Source of the DNA: Annona cherimola
Taxonomy: Eukaryota; Streptophyta; Magnoliopsida; Magnoliales; Annonaceae
Assembly (NCBI GenBank): GCA_030490835.1
Contig: CM059971.1
Span: 127,008,564 to 127,072,563, forward strand
Length of the DNA: 64,000 bases
Direction of reading: 5' to 3'
Below the pieces are notes generated by a model. That model was not told the origin of the DNA, made no database searches, and saw only the letters and a list, made by a program, of their open reading frames with translations. A program made the translations under genes and the position numbers. Positions 10,876-24,060 of the stretch are shown here, piece after piece. Every line of letters begins with the position of its first letter. The first letter of the stretch is position 1.

Positions 10876-12649
10876 TGCAGAATCGTCTGCACTTGATAAT
10901 TTTTTATACGCATATACACGCACACGTATTCAGTCGTTATTTTAGTCGAGGAGGTAGGTCAATCGCACGCCCACGTACCTTGCGTTTTTACGCCGATAAT
11001 TGCCTGATAGCATCCTTTAAAGCCGCTAAATACGGAAGACGGGAGGAGACGGTCAACAGGCAACACTCAACACATGCCCACGTGCACCGCGCCATGATCA
11101 AGAGCGGCCGGGAAGAGGCTTAAATCTCTACTCGGTCGCAGGAGCCTCGTGGTGTCTCGTCCAAAAATTACATTTTTAATTGACTTTTAAAAATAAATCG
11201 TACCTTAGATTTAAAGTAGTATTTTAACCGTTAACGGTGGAAATTATACAAGCAATAAACTCAAATGATGTTGAATAAGTAAAGTGTATATATTTATCAT
11301 ACAACATACAACATTCTTGTTAATGTAATTGCATTCTATCTAGAGTTTTATCATTTTTTTCGTACGTGTAGATTTTTTTTTTATAAATTATAAACACGTA
11401 AATATTGTGGTCGTTTTTACTATTGAAAATATCACAATGCACTTATATTTAAAATTTTAAAATATTTATACACATCTAAAAATAATAAAACTTGTACTAT
11501 ACAACTAAATTAACTAGTTTATTAAATATTTTAAGTGGAATTTTCTGGCCAGCAGAAGTCAGAAGTTCCCTTTTTGTCGGGCGGCATGTGATCATTATCC
11601 ATATACAAAACATATATAAAAATTATATTTTAATTGTAATGCGTGATTTGATTTTTCAAACGCAACGAAAAAGTCGCATTTTTATGAGCTATCATCATCA
11701 AATTACCACTGAAACTGTACCCAAGCAACCCATCCAAGCCACCACATCACTACGACACTGCCCAAGTGTTGTCAATTATCTAACAGAAAAGTAACCTTGT
11801 TAGTTTAGGTTAAGTATTATACACACGTATCCAAAAATATTATAATTTGATTTATATGTTAAATTTATTTAAATAAACAAGTATATGACGAAAAAATATA
11901 AAAAATTATAAATTAATTTTTTAAAGTGAGCGAAACTATGCATATATAATACTACTAGGAATGATATATAACCATGGTAGTAGTGCTTTTTTTGGGGGGT
12001 TAAAAAGATCACAAAGTGGGAGGAGGGACATGCTCGAAGCAAAGTTTGACTCTAGGACAGTAACGTAGAAGCTAGAATGTGAGACTAGTGAAACAACCTC
12101 TCGTTCGAAATAAGCCTATAACCACGGTAGTTTAAGTTGCATTGTGATGAACGTAACTTATCTTGACGATCGAATGACAACATCATTTTTTACGGTTGTT
12201 ACAAAAACTATCTCAATTGGAGTCACATAAGAATGCATTGAAATATTGCAATACTATATAAAATCACCCATCCATACAGGAATTGGGTCGGAATTGCACG
12301 AATTTGCATCCTACCAAAGGCTTGAAAAAGTGGGCCTTTACACTGTTTCGACCCATATCTTTACTGGCGCTGGGCTTAGAAGCCGGCGGCGTCGCGCTCC
12401 TCATTCGACGCAGATGTAGCAGAACCTTCAATCTTTCAAAAATTACAAATTGCCCTCATGCACATCTCCGATTCTCCGTTGCAAATTTTTCTCGCCGCCT
12501 ATGCGCATCATCCATCTTCTGCCGATGGTTCCGAAGTCTGCTTGCGAAAAAGCAGGAGTAGCAAAAAACCACAAGAAAAGAAAAAAAAAATAAGAAAAAA
12601 AAAAGAGTAAAAAGGTCACTAGCATTTGCGGGCCGACAATCCCCGAGCA
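10876..12649. other. Intergenic, no supported gene
   Basis: Two higher-GC islands (about 10900-11160 and 12270-12560) hold open frames of 93 and 92 residues without recognisable motifs. 11330-11510 and 11800-11930 resemble single arms of the foldback core (TATAAATTATAAACACGTAA, AAATTTATTTAAATAAACAA), too decayed to bound. No RNA gene seen. Confidence 0.4.
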
Positions 12650-12657
12650 GGTCGCAT

Positions 12658-14147
12658 TAGGGGTGTTAACGGATCGGGTTGAACGGGTTGGAGCCTAACG
12701 CTAACCCTAATCCATTTAATATATCTCAACCCTAATTCGTTTATTAACCCATTTAAAAAACTTCAACCCTAATATATTTACAACCCATTTAATAAACGAG
12801 TTAACGGGTTGTGTTTGTTACTAATTCTCATGCTAAAAGCATTCAATAAAGTCTGTAAACATAAATAAATAAAATCATTTGAAGCTAACATACCTGAATT
12901 TAATTTATTTTGGCTTGAAAACATCAGCTAACATACCTGAATTTAATCGCTAAGCGTTGCTTGCTCACTCGGACAATGCTCTGAACACGAAAGTTTACAG
13001 CCAATCCTTTCTTCCCTTCCTTTTTGTCGGGCGAGTTGGCCTCACGATGACTGGAAGGAACAAGGCAACGAGTGAACCTAATCTCTGTGGATCAGAGCAA
13101 GGCGGCGGCTCTGACGGTCTCAGCTTAATCACCAGGAATGCCACCCTAAACAGCGAACCTGACTCTGTGTGAGTGATTTCACTTGCTTGCTAGAATAGAA
13201 GCAAAAGCGGACCGCATCCTCCAGTTAGGATGCAGAACGAAAGAGGCAGGTCGGCCTGGAAAGAGAAAGGTCGAAATAGAGTTCGGTAGCTTCTCGTTTC
13301 CAAATACGACGCCCCAAGCCTATTGAATAGTCGTCTGATGAATGAAACGAATCCTTGTGACGGTTCGAAACGGATGAGCGCCAATGCGTGAATCCAGCTT
13401 TTCAGCAGAGCTCTTTACCTTTCTTCGGAGCAGAGTGGGGCGCACGGTAGATTTCGGATTAGAGGAGGGCGGCAGACATGATCTATGTGGATCAGAGCAG
13501 GACGGCGGTCGATTTCATAGTAGAGCTAGGCGCGCGGTCGATTTCGGATCAGAGCTGGAGACCTTTTAGACGAGGATACCTCTTGATTATAGCCTTCTTT
13601 CTAAGCAGTTTAAAGATTGGCTCACAGATGGCTCTGCTAGTCTGCTACTCGTGGAGTCGTGGGGACCTGAGCTCTGCTAGTCTACTGCTCGTGGAGTCGT
13701 GGAGAGAGAGAGAGACTGAGGGTCGAGAGAGCTTAGCCGCTGAGGTGCCAGATTTGAGAGATGCGAGCAGCGAGCGATCAATGACGTGCGTGAGTATCTG
13801 ATCTACAAGACTGCGAATTTGCCAGCAGACAGCAGGATATTTGCGGGAAGTTGGGAATGCGGGATTAGATTTTGCTGCCATGCCACACGCGAGCGGGATA
13901 AGGGAGCGGGAAGGAAGGGCAGACCGAAATAATTTTCATAATATATAATATATTATATATATTATATTAAATAGGTTATACGGGTTGGACGGGTTGCAAA
14001 GTCTCAACCTTAATCCATTTATTTAATTAAATGGTTGAACGGGTTGGCGGATCATAATCCATTTATTCAAAAATCCTAACCCAAACCCATTTATTAACAG
14101 GTTGGACAAGCGGGTTGGCGAGTTGACCATGACCATTAACACCCCTA
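12658..14147. mobile_element. Non-autonomous hAT element with a ~980-bp unrelated internal insert
   Basis: Ends TAGGGGTGTTAACGGATCGG and, as complement, TAGGGGTGTTAATGGTCATG. Both subterminal regions carry many GGGTTG/CAACCC repeats, as in hAT elements. The flanks GGTCGCAT (12650-12657) and CGTCGCGT (14148-14155) match at six of eight positions, an aged 8-bp duplication. The element at 55602-56159 is the same family but only 558 bp. The extra length here is a GC-richer block at about 12950-13930 with no counterpart there. The block carries internal direct repeats (GCGGTCGATTTC at about 13505 and 13533; TGGATCAGAGCA at about 13090 and 13487; CTCGTGGAGTCGTGG twice at 13647-13703). No transposase is encoded. 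Confidence 0.85.
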
Positions 14148-14336
14148 CGTCGCGTGCTGCATCCCTTGCATCCCTTCCCTCCTCTAGTCTTCTCGTTACC
14201 GAAAACAGAAAAAAAAAAAAGCATGGGCATTTTCGTAATTCGGTCGAATAAATAAAATCACGGTCGATGCGCTTTTTATTTACTTTCCCTTCAAGGCGTC
14301 AACCATCACTTCCCTCCTCGCCATTCGCCTCCAGCT
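14148..14336 (+). promoter_or_regulatory. Upstream/leader region of the WSD gene
   Basis: Only 189 bases separate the hAT element from the WSD start codon. The stretch is pyrimidine-rich (CCCTTCCCTCCTCTAGTC, CATCACTTCCCTCCTCGCC) and ends at the ATG. No clear TATA box is visible, so the transcription start cannot be placed and the core promoter could lie inside the transposon. Confidence 0.4.
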
Positions 14337-17300
14337 ATGGACGGAGCCGATGGCGTAAGATCCAGAAAACGGACCCCCAGCCCGCTGGCAGTAGGGAAAA
14401 GCTCCGGGAGGGAGGGCAAGTCAACGGAGGAGGCGGGCCAACCGTTAAGTCCGGCGGCGCGTTTGTTCCATCATCCCAACTTCAACTGTCAAATCCTCGC
14501 CACCGTAGGCTGCGGCAAGCCGATCGACGTCGACGTCGTTAAGACAGGGTTGGAGGCTACTCTGCTGAGGCATCCCCGCTTCTCCAGTTTACGCGTAAGT
14601 ACGGTGCATTTCATTGAGCAACTGCTTTTTATCCATCCTTTTTTCTGATCATCTGACCCGTCAACGAAGTAGGCCAAAAACACGGCAGACAAGTGATTAT
14701 AGTTGATTCATGTTCTTTTAGCAAGCGATCATCCATCCTAATTTTTAACGGCTCAGATGTTACATGTGACTGTATTAGCGTAGAATCATCAAAGTGAAAA
14801 AAATACACAAAGGCTTACGTTGCCCATGACTTCATTTTTTTTTATTTATTCTGTGGCCGTCCGTTGAAACTCGCGAGTCTTAAAATGGAATAAAATAAAA
14901 AGCTTTCAGGTGGGTGGGCGTTGAGCGACTGCCGTGTCCCGATTCTTTGTCTTCTACGAATTCCAAGTACCAATCTCAATCTGCGCGCAGAAGAACATCT
15001 ATTCTTCAATTGAAAATCTGCTCCGTTAGAATTGATGGGTGGCAGCATATTGCTAGCTGCCCGATCCTTTTCATGTACTGGATTTTTCCCGGAGCCGTAA
15101 GTAAGCGGGAAAGGAGGCGTCTTGGCAATTCTCATCGGATGCTGATCTGGACTTCCGGGTGGCGCTGCTAGATTCTTGGCTGTTTGACCACACGTTAGTT
15201 TGCGGGTTGACGGCAATCGCTGTGCATCCGACCGATACGGGACAATCCAGACGGTTTGATTACGAACATAACCGTCAAAAGCTCGGGGTAAAAATAGGGC
15301 GGAAAAAGTGGCTGTTGTAAGATACATGCAACTTATAGTGAAGGGCGTGGATAAGATAAACGGTTCTGATCAACCATTGCGTGATTGCTCGACGAAGAAT
15401 ATTGGTCTTGGTGGGTAGACAGTATCTTACAAACTGCGGCCCTAAGAGATCCGCTCTGTAAGCCTGCAACCAGCGTCCTCGAGAACCATCGAGTCGCGGA
15501 AAGGCAAAGGAGGCAGATTTTTTTGGAGCAAGTGTGGTGGAGAACGGAGCTCAAATCCTCAATACAAAACATTCAAAAATTGAATATTTTTGTTATATTT
15601 TAAAAATCCCACACGCATATGATTAGTGTTAATTAAAAAACTACAACGGAAGCATAATAATAGTATATTTGTTTTTAAATTGCGAAAAATATATACAGCA
15701 AAGTTTATCTCATATGAAACATTATTGGTATATATTTTATATAAATGAACCTAAAAAAAGTTTCTCACATCGCTAAGAGTATTAAGTATCATTTTTATGT
15801 GCTATATGTATTTTTTTTATTCTTTATTTATTTAAGATGACATTAATATTTGATTTATATGATTTCTATTATGAAGGGTTTAAATTATATTTTTAACAAC
15901 GTGTACGGTGGGATTTTGAAATAAAACAAAAATACCTGCATCGACTTTGCGTATGCAGGTGTATTTCATCACTAACTTACGCTGGGTGTACTGAATCATC
16001 CATGAGAAAAGAAGTAGACTGCTAATGGAGACGTCTCACGTCTTGGTTTACAGAGGTTGCCAAGAGACGTGGCGTGGCACATGTCATTTCTTCCGTGCGG
16101 TTGCCACCAGCCTCTTGCGCTGGTGGTAACATCTAGTGGAGAGCTGCCTCCAAGTCGTGCATTGGAACCATCCTTGCCTCCTTGGACCATGGTGTCAGGT
16201 TGGCTATTAGGTGATAGCTTATGTGTCTTCCGAATAAAAAAGTAGAGTATAATATTTTCATATAAAAAGTTTGTAAGAATGTCTTCTGTGTTGATTATAA
16301 TATCAATTGAGATGGACTTAAATATTCAATAAAAAGTAGAATGTCAAAACTTAAATAATATAATATAATAGAGATAATAATAATGAGTAAAAAGAATAAA
16401 ACTAAAATAGATAGTCAAGGTATATGAATAATTATGCATAAATAATTGAAAAGTAGGATAGTTGTGTAGGAAAAAGTGAAAAATAATAAAAATAAAGTAG
16501 TTATAGAGAGTGACAAATTTTAATATAAAAATTTAAGTAATTTGCAAATATTCGCGTAGTTTAATCATAATTGCAAGTATACTCATATAGTTTTAAAATT
16601 TGCAAATTATTCTGATATAGTGTAACTATAATTGCAAATATACCCATATAGTTTTAAAAATTATAAATTACTTTGACAAATTTTGACCATAATTGCAAAT
16701 ATACTCACGCTATTATGACGCTATTAGTACACTATCACGACGTGAGTATATTTGCAAATATACTCACCTCGTGACCGTGGAGTAACGATATTTCAACAAT
16801 GTTAATATATTTGCAACTATGGTCAAATCATGTGAGGGTAATTTACAAATTTTGAAATTATGTAAGTATATTTGCGATTATTATCAAATTAAGTAAATGT
16901 ATTTGCAAATCATCCAAAAAATTTTAAGGGTTAACAAATACGTCTCTATTCTACAAGTTCTAATGCTTGAGTGTATGTATGTAGTATGCTTTTTTTGTTT
17001 GGATGAAGGTGTGTAAAATGTTTTACACTTCACATGATTAAAAAAAAAAAATAGATGAAGCAACTCATATCGATTAAAATAGCTTTTTATATGGTGAACG
17101 AGAAAAAAACGTATAAGAATTAGAAAAAGTTATATGAAATAGGAGAAGTAGGTTATTAATTTATGGTAATGATAAAAAAAATTTTGAATGGAAAAAATAT
17201 TTTTAAAAAATTGAAAACTATATTCTGTCCACGTCTTATCCAAGTTGGCAACATGGTTTCACCAATGATCTGGCTGAGGCTTGAGTGCTGGGCCCTTTTT

Positions 17301-20300
17301 TTCGTGTGACTGGTTGGAAAGTGTCCACTGACAAAATACATCTTGCGACAGGTGCTTGATGAAAAGACTGGCGCCGAGAAATGGGTTCGAACAAAGGTTC
17401 TTGTGGACGCGCATGTGGTCGTTCCTGCTCTCGACCCAAAAATGGAATTCCCAGACCAGTACTTAGAAGACTATGTCTCCAATCTCACAAACGCTTCCCT
17501 CGATATGTCGAAGCCGCTATGGGAGATCCACATTCTCAATCTCAAGTCGTCTGAAGCAGCGGCCACGGCAGTGCTGCGGATCCACCACTCCCTCGGCGAT
17601 GGCGTATCCCTCATGTCGTTGATCTTGGCCTGCACAAGGAAAACATCGGATCCTAATTCTCCACCAACGGTGCCGGAGAGGAGGTCGGCAGCTTGGAAAA
17701 GAAGCGTTCCGGTGCCGGTGCTAGGAATCTTGTGGGCGGTCATACGACTGCTCTGGCATACCTTTCTTAATGTCGTGGTCTTTATGTTAACAGCAACTTT
17801 CTTGAAGGACACGAGGACGCCGTTAATGGGCAGCGAGGGTGTCGAGCACCGACCCAAGCGGGTCGTGCACCGGACATTGAGCCTGGATGACATGAAGGCA
17901 ATTAAAAATGCCACGAATACGGTTAGTACTCTCGACGCATCAATGCTCCATAAGTAGCTCAGTTTCAGGCAATTAGAGTGCAAATAATCTCGCATACATG
18001 CTCTCTGAATACAAAACGTGGTTGATTTCGTGCTCTATAGACCATAAACGATGTTTTGCTGGGGATTGCAGCAGCTGGTCTTTCTCGCTATCTACGCAGA
18101 CAATATGGTGAGTTACTTTGATTGCTTGGTGGAATTATCGATTAGTGCATCATTCGCGATCAGTAATTAGCTTGGAGACAGTTCTGCTAATTCCTAATTG
18201 CATGCTTCCATGCTACCTTCTACAGTTCATTAGGAAAATGATGCATTAGATACATTTATTATGCTGTGCTAAAAACCTATGTATTCTAGGCTGTGAATTG
18301 CATTGTGAAGCAACTGAAGGGAAATTTTACTACAACTTGGTCGGTGCTGAAATTCCTGCTTCCATTTTTTCCATTGTTTTTCAGGCAAGGATAAGGCTAC
18401 TACTGATGGGCAACATAGCCTTCCTGCTGATATTCGCCTCAGAGCGGCTGTTCTTGTGAACATCAGGTCGACGGCCAAGATTGAGGTGGGAGCTTTATTC
18501 TCTGCAGTTTTGTGTCCGTGAGTTGTTTCTTTCTTTGGATGCATTGATGGCTGATTTTTTGCAGCATGTGTACTATATCATTACTGACAGATGGGCTGAA
18601 CACCCGTCTTGCTGTTCCGGTTTGAGGAAATTGACATAGAAAAAATCAAAATCATGTAAAACTTTTAGAGGTTACATTAAGTTAATTCAGTAAAAACATT
18701 CTTGGCATTGGTCAGATCTACTCATACCTACTAAACTACATGCAGCATAATCAGTCTGTCTAAAGCACTTAGGTCTTTCCAAGTGAATGTTGTTCATTCC
18801 ACAATTCATCAATGCCATTCCGCATGAAACTTAGATTGCCTGCAATTGATTTGGTTGAAAGCTGGAATCAGCATTGTTACAGGCAATTCATGGAGTTCAT
18901 CACATTGTTTGCTACACACGGTCATTATCTGAAACGGGCATAAAGTTTATCTGCTTGATGTGTGGGCTACAGGCTTTGTCAGACCTGATGGAGGGTGCGA
19001 AAACCGATATTGAGTGGGGCAACAAACTCGGCTATGTTATTGTCCCATTTATTATCAATTGGCCAGAGGATCCTTTGGATCACATTCGATGGGCAAAAGA
19101 AATTGCGGATAAGAAGAAGCATTCATTGGAAGCGGTGTTCACATACTGGAGTGGTTGTTTGATTGTCAAATGCTTTGGCATTAAGGTGTGGTTGATGGCT
19201 TTTCGCCTTTATCCGAAAATAATTGTATTCGTGGAATGTCACTAACATGTTTTTTGTTTTATTGCGTTGAGCATGACAGGCAGGGGCTGCTTTATGTCAA
19301 AGAATGTTGAAAAACACAACTCTGTCCTTCTCCAACGTCGTTGGGCCTAAAGAAGAGATCAGTTTCTATGGACATCCGTTGGTGTACCTTGCTCCCACAG
19401 TTTGTGGTCATCCACATGTGAGTGCCTCTTTTGCAACACAATGCCCTGCACTTCAGGCCATTTGGATTAATGTACAGACAAGTGGAGGAAAAACAAAAAG
19501 AAAAAAAAAGAAAAAAAGAAAATGTTGCGTTCCAACTGTATCCAGCCGATTCTTCTATCAGGCCCATTCAAATGGTGCAGCTAAACTCAGGAGGCATGGT
19601 CCAAGGGAAATTTAAAATGCTATTATTTTCATGTAGATAGGCCGTCTAGTCTGATTAGTCTTGTGGCTTCTGCAAGAAATGAGCAACTAATCGCTAGAGC
19701 TCAATCTTTAAGGTCTTAATGGGAAGTGCATCCCCACGTCAACTGCTGCTTGTATTTGACTGTTGGATAACTGGATCTGATGGAGTCCGTACGCTGGTTC
19801 ATTGAGCATTGCATACTGAACTCATGGAACTCTAACAACAATGATTTTCAGCTCTTAGCTTATATGTAGGCAGGGTTGGTGGCTTGGTGCAACTTAGATT
19901 GATTCTATTCAACTCTTGGACTGCCTATCAATACCATGGGTGTGTTTGGAAAGTAATAAAAATTTTTGATGAAAAGTTTTTAAAATAGTATAAAATAGTG
20001 TGATTTGAAAGGGGTAATAATTAGGAGTAAAGAGAATAAAAGTAAAATGGATAGGTTAGTTATATGGATAATTATATAGAAATGATTAAAAAGTAAAGTA
20101 GTTGTATAGGAATATGTTAAGAAATAATTAAAAAATATGGTAGTTATGAAGAGTGAAAGAGATAAAAAAGAGTGAAAGGTTTTATGTTTATCCAAACACA
20201 CCCCATATTTGTAAAATTTTTATTATATCCTATTCACAAGTTGGTTCAAGTTTTACTTCTAGGTGACCTTACCTTACTCATATGAAAGGTAAGTTGATCA

Positions 20301-21024
20301 GTTTCGATTTCAAATTACTTTGTCCAATACAAAACATTTAACTTTGAAGTAATCAAATAGTTTTTCAATATAAAATAAAATATTAAAGGTTGGGAAGAGA
20401 ATTTATTAGGGAAAAGAAAATTTTCTTTGAGGAGGAGGAAAAAACATCTATACTCATACGATGTATAAATAGCACATGTAAATATCTGTATTCATACGAC
20501 AAAGTGTACTCTTTTTGAATCGGTTTCCGGTATTCATTATATAGAACTTATCTTACTCTAGTTGGAGACATGAGTAATCTTTTATATCCTATCTCTTATG
20601 GGTAATTTTTTTGACCTACTCCTTATGGGTAATTTTTTTGACCTACTCTATCCAGAAATGGATCGGTTTGACAAGTACTTACAGATACCCTACTTAAGTT
20701 GCACCTTTACATGCAGGGATGACATGAAACATGACAATTTTCGCCCATGATTGGATGTCAATCCCCTAAGCATTTCTAAATTGTTTGTGTGGTGCACTTG
20801 GAGGTTTGCTTGAACCCTTGCTATTCTCGATTAAACTTGTAATGGTCTGTTACGTGTACAATTTGCAGGCTCTTACAATCCATTTCCAGAGTTACATGAA
20901 CAAGATGACGATGGTAGTTGCAGCAGATGAAAATGCAATTCCAGATCCTCATCAGTTGCTTGATGATGCGGCCGATTGTCTTAAGATCATCAAAGATGCT
21001 GCTGAATTCAAAGCAAGGCAGTGA
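14337..21024 (+). CDS. WSD: Wax ester synthase/diacylglycerol O-acyltransferase (WSD1 family), 7 exons, 500 aa
   Basis: Joins acyl-CoA to fatty alcohols (wax esters) or diacylglycerol, probably at the endoplasmic reticulum for surface wax. Exons: 14337-14594, 17352-17921, 18041-18107, 18385-18485, 18973-19185, 19280-19417, 20869-21024 (stop TGA). All introns are GT..AG and the frame is kept throughout. Visible landmarks: PLSPAARLFH near residue 36; PLWEIH at 141-146; catalytic HHSLGDG at 164-170 (HHxxxDG, bases 17583-17603); a hydrophobic segment at about 209-237, the usual single membrane span; TINDVLLGIAAAG at 277; NKLGYVIVPF at 349; SFSNVVGP at 419; and YLAPTVCGHPH then ALTIHFQSY across the last junction. 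500 residues is normal for the family. Intron 1 is unusually long (2,757 bases). Which WSD paralogue this is cannot be told, nor whether it favours alcohol or diacylglycerol acceptors. Confidence 0.93.
16330..16530 (-). mobile_element. Tourist-like MITE, copy 7 (decayed), in WSD intron 1
   Basis: Contains GATAATAATAATGAGTAAAA, AAAATAGATAGTCAAGG and GTAGTTATAGAGAGTGACAA in the reverse order of copy 1. Both tips are lost. Lies inside intron 1 of the acyltransferase gene. Confidence 0.6.
16536..16915. repeat. Long inverted repeat in WSD intron 1
   Basis: The left arm begins GTAATTTGCAAATATTCGCG. The complement of the right end reads GGATGATTTGCAAATACATT. The arms pair, imperfectly, for well over 100 bases, and each holds several near-repeats of TAATTGCAAATATACTCA. 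Similar foldbacks with periodic arms lie at 33295-33740, 49177-49645 and 54025-54445. Probably another MITE family; exact ends uncertain. Confidence 0.6.
19938..20203 (-). mobile_element. Tourist-like MITE, copy 8, in WSD intron 6
   Basis: Both ends are intact: GGGTGTGTTTGGAAAG and TCCAAACACACCC. The 3-bp CAT lies directly outside each end (19935-19937 and 20204-20206). It sits between the last two exons of the acyltransferase gene and does not touch splice sites. Confidence 0.88.
20590..20650. repeat. Short tandem repeat, two copies of 27-28 bp
   Basis: CTTATGGGTAATTTTTTTGA followed by CCTACT occurs twice in succession inside WSD intron 6. Too few copies to have a known role. Confidence 0.75.
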
Positions 21025-23774
21025 TCTGTGATACACACCCACTAACCCACATGCACACTTGCGTAAACTACTTGACCTATAAGTAAAAGTTGGAGAGAGG
21101 TAGAAAAAGAACCACCTAACACCATAACAAATTTCATTCTATGTAATTAATTTTTAGTTGCATGTTATATATTTGGCTACAAATGATTATTTAGCTACAA
21201 ATATTTGGTTGCTTTTGAGTGGTGATATTTGGTTAAATGTAATTTTTTTTAATATCAAATAAGGTCAAAAGTAATGTTTAATATAACTATTAAAATTTGG
21301 CTGCAAGTACTAATAATTTTTGTAGCACCGTACTGATAAAACTTTAGCTATAACTAGGATTTAGCTATATTTGGCTAAATGCAACCCAAATTTTAATTTG
21401 GCCGCAAAGTCGCTAGCCAACTAATCAATTTTGTTGCGATGAAAAGCCTAAATGTTAAAACGTAGGAAAATTTCTGTTATTTATCCAAATTGTGACGTTA
21501 GACCTAGGAAAATCATTCTAGGCTCGTGAGTTATGGATCTAATAGTTAAAATGTTAAACGTACCATCTCAGCAAAAATCAACTATTCACATTGCGAAGTT
21601 ATCGGTCAACATTTTCCAGTCTGGGTTATTCTAATAACTATCCTTCTTAAAAAAATTGTCTTAAAAATTTACAGAACTTAAGAAAATAAATATCATGCTT
21701 CCACTGCTTACTCTAATAATTATCTTTTTAAAAAAAATTCTCTAGCCAGGATAGTTGATTTTTGTTGAGATGACATGATTGACATGTTAAGACTATTGGA
21801 CTCATAACCCGTGAATTGTTTTTCTGGGTCTGGCGTTACACAAACGGTGAATTCTGTTATATCAGTTAAAATGTATTCTACATAATCGTTGTATCGACCT
21901 GTGAATGTATTCTACCTTTCTTTCCCATGATTTCTTCTTTTAGAGATTACAGCATGCTTTAAATTCCATTTAAATTATTCAGTTTTTGTACTAAATAAGT
22001 TGAAGAATTATTCCAAGTAGGACATTTTTCTAATTAGTAGTAAATCATAAGTTACTCTTGGAAATAATTTTTTTTATGACCACATAACTTCGGAGGAGGA
22101 CTAAAAATAAATGTGTATGAAGTTGGGGTTTTTTAAAAATGGTTTATATTTTCATTATTCCAAAAGATTTTTAATATCTAATCTATTTACTATATTAATC
22201 TATATATGATCAGTTATGATGCAAAAAATTAAATATTTTGAATTTCCTACGTAATATATATTTATATTCAATTTCTAACTGTCGTATTTACTCTCACCCT
22301 CAAATGACGAGAAATACTTATTAATATATATTTTATATAGTTTAGGTGCAAAAATTTTAAAAAACAACCACTCAAATATACAAATGTTTGTCTCTGACCA
22401 TTCCCCCACAAATTTTTATCATATAATATCAAATTAAATACTATTTATTTGTTGATGATTATAAAAAAATAAATTTGTAATCAATATGATGGTAGACTTG
22501 ACTGATGAACCAGAAAATGGGCACCTCTACTGGACGGACCTAGGGTTTAATCTGGCCTCCTGTTGCCGTCCTCCAACATGTTATGGCCCTTTAGCCCATG
22601 CGAGCCAGAGCCTGGCGCTGGGCTGCCAGCCCTGCAAGGCTGATGCTGGGCGCGGCAGAGGGGGTGAGGTGGAGGTCTTTCTGTAAATTTCTTAACAGGT
22701 CTGTTTTGTGAGTTCCAACACCGCTATGAGGTTTCCAGCAAAAGTCCCCCAAACCCATCTTCTTTCACCGTGATCGTCCTTGCCCCCTTGCGAGTTACCG
22801 TACCTAGGTGCGTTGAGGCTTAATGCATTCGGCTGTATTTTACTTGTTTTTTTTCATTTTTTTTTTTTTTTGAAATTGTTAAAGTAAGTGTTTTTGGGGC
22901 TGTTTGGTAATGAATGAAACTCAAATCTTTTTGTAAAACTTTTTAAATGGAAGTTCTATTTGGAAAAACTTGTTATTTCACGCATGTAAGCTCCATTCAA
23001 ACAAGCGGCTTCTGCGCAGCCGTCGATAGAATTCAAAAAATGCTAGATACAGCCAAGAGAATGAATGGTTGGATGAGGCATTTCACGACTTAATTTATGG
23101 TTAAACCATTTAATGAGCATCCTTTGGCCCTTATAGTGCCCACATTCTCGGTCAAAATTTAATTAAAGTATGACTTTCTTATCGGTAAAAAAATGTCAAC
23201 AATGTTTCATTAATCAAGTATATCATATTTTACCAATTTTGGAGATTTATATATTTTTTTCTGATTTTTAAAAATCAGTGACGTTTTTAATATTTAAAAT
23301 TCTAGGCTTATTTAGATAACAACAACAAGCCTGATCTAAAAATATTTAACAACGAATTCTTGTGTTTTGGGTTGACATTTTCAGAGCAAAATAACTCTCA
23401 AATCTAACCCTTCTAAAGCCTGTCCAATAATTGAATCTATGCATAATTTGGCCGGTCTGCATATCAAATCCTGTAATATCCTCATCGAATAATATTTCTG
23501 GCGAGATTATATTTTTCTCCTGTCCTCAAAGGATTTCTCCAATCCAATGCATCGGACGACCGTGTGTGTCAATCTATGCATATACTCGTTGAAATCATCA
23601 AATCTGGACATACATTTAAATAACAAACCACACACACTCAGGCGCATGTACCTATGAGAGATGGCCACGCATTAGACACTATAAATCTGGTGTGCGACTC
23701 TTCTTCTTTTGTACGTGTAAATGCATTATACACACAAACTGTAAATGCACTATAAGTTAAGGTTGGAATATTAT
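21025..23774. other. Intergenic, no supported gene
   Basis: The 3' flank of the acyltransferase gene, then AT-rich DNA. No canonical AATAAA is seen near the stop. Weak inverted matches occur between GATGGTACGTTTAAC-like DNA near 21540-21570 and TTGAGATGACATGATTGACA near 21756, so 21470-21860 may be an old foldback (CCTAGGAAAATCATTCTAGG; complement-like TTCTGGGTCTGGCGTTACAC). Half a foldback core lies at 23190-23330 (TACCAATTTTGGAGATTTAT, TCAGTGACGTTTTTAATATT). A 66-residue frame at 22486-22686 has no recognisable motif. Confidence 0.4.
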
Positions 23775-24060
23775 ATATATATATATGTGTGTGTGAGAAA
23801 TATTCGAGTTCAGTTAATTGCACCGTGAGTTATGATATAGTTGGCTCTATATGATCATAAAATTATAATTTATTCCACATATTGTATTTAGAATTGTTTA
23901 TTTTATTATCGTACTAATTCATTCAAATTGAATATATGTATGGACTCAACTGAAAATAATACAAATTCAACGACATAAAATAGTTTGATATAAATAACAT
24001 CTCTGAAGTTATTTTTTTAATATGTAAATTTCAAATTTAATTTACGTATGGATAAATGCT
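23775..24060 (+). mobile_element. TA-flanked 345-bp MITE family, copy 5 (truncated)
   Basis: Preceded by a TATATATA/GTGTGT run. Contains TTGCACCGTGAGTTATGATA, GTATTTAGAATTGTTTATTT and CAACTGAAAATAATACAAAT, in the order of the 40064-40407 copy. The right end is missing. Confidence 0.6.

Noticed and set aside
14842..15327. 161-residue minus-strand open frame in WSD intron 1
   Set aside because: No recognisable domain, no splice or promoter context, and located inside an intron of a convincing gene. Kept only as a remark.
17471..17995. 174-residue minus-strand frame
   Set aside because: Shadow of WSD exon 2 on the opposite strand.
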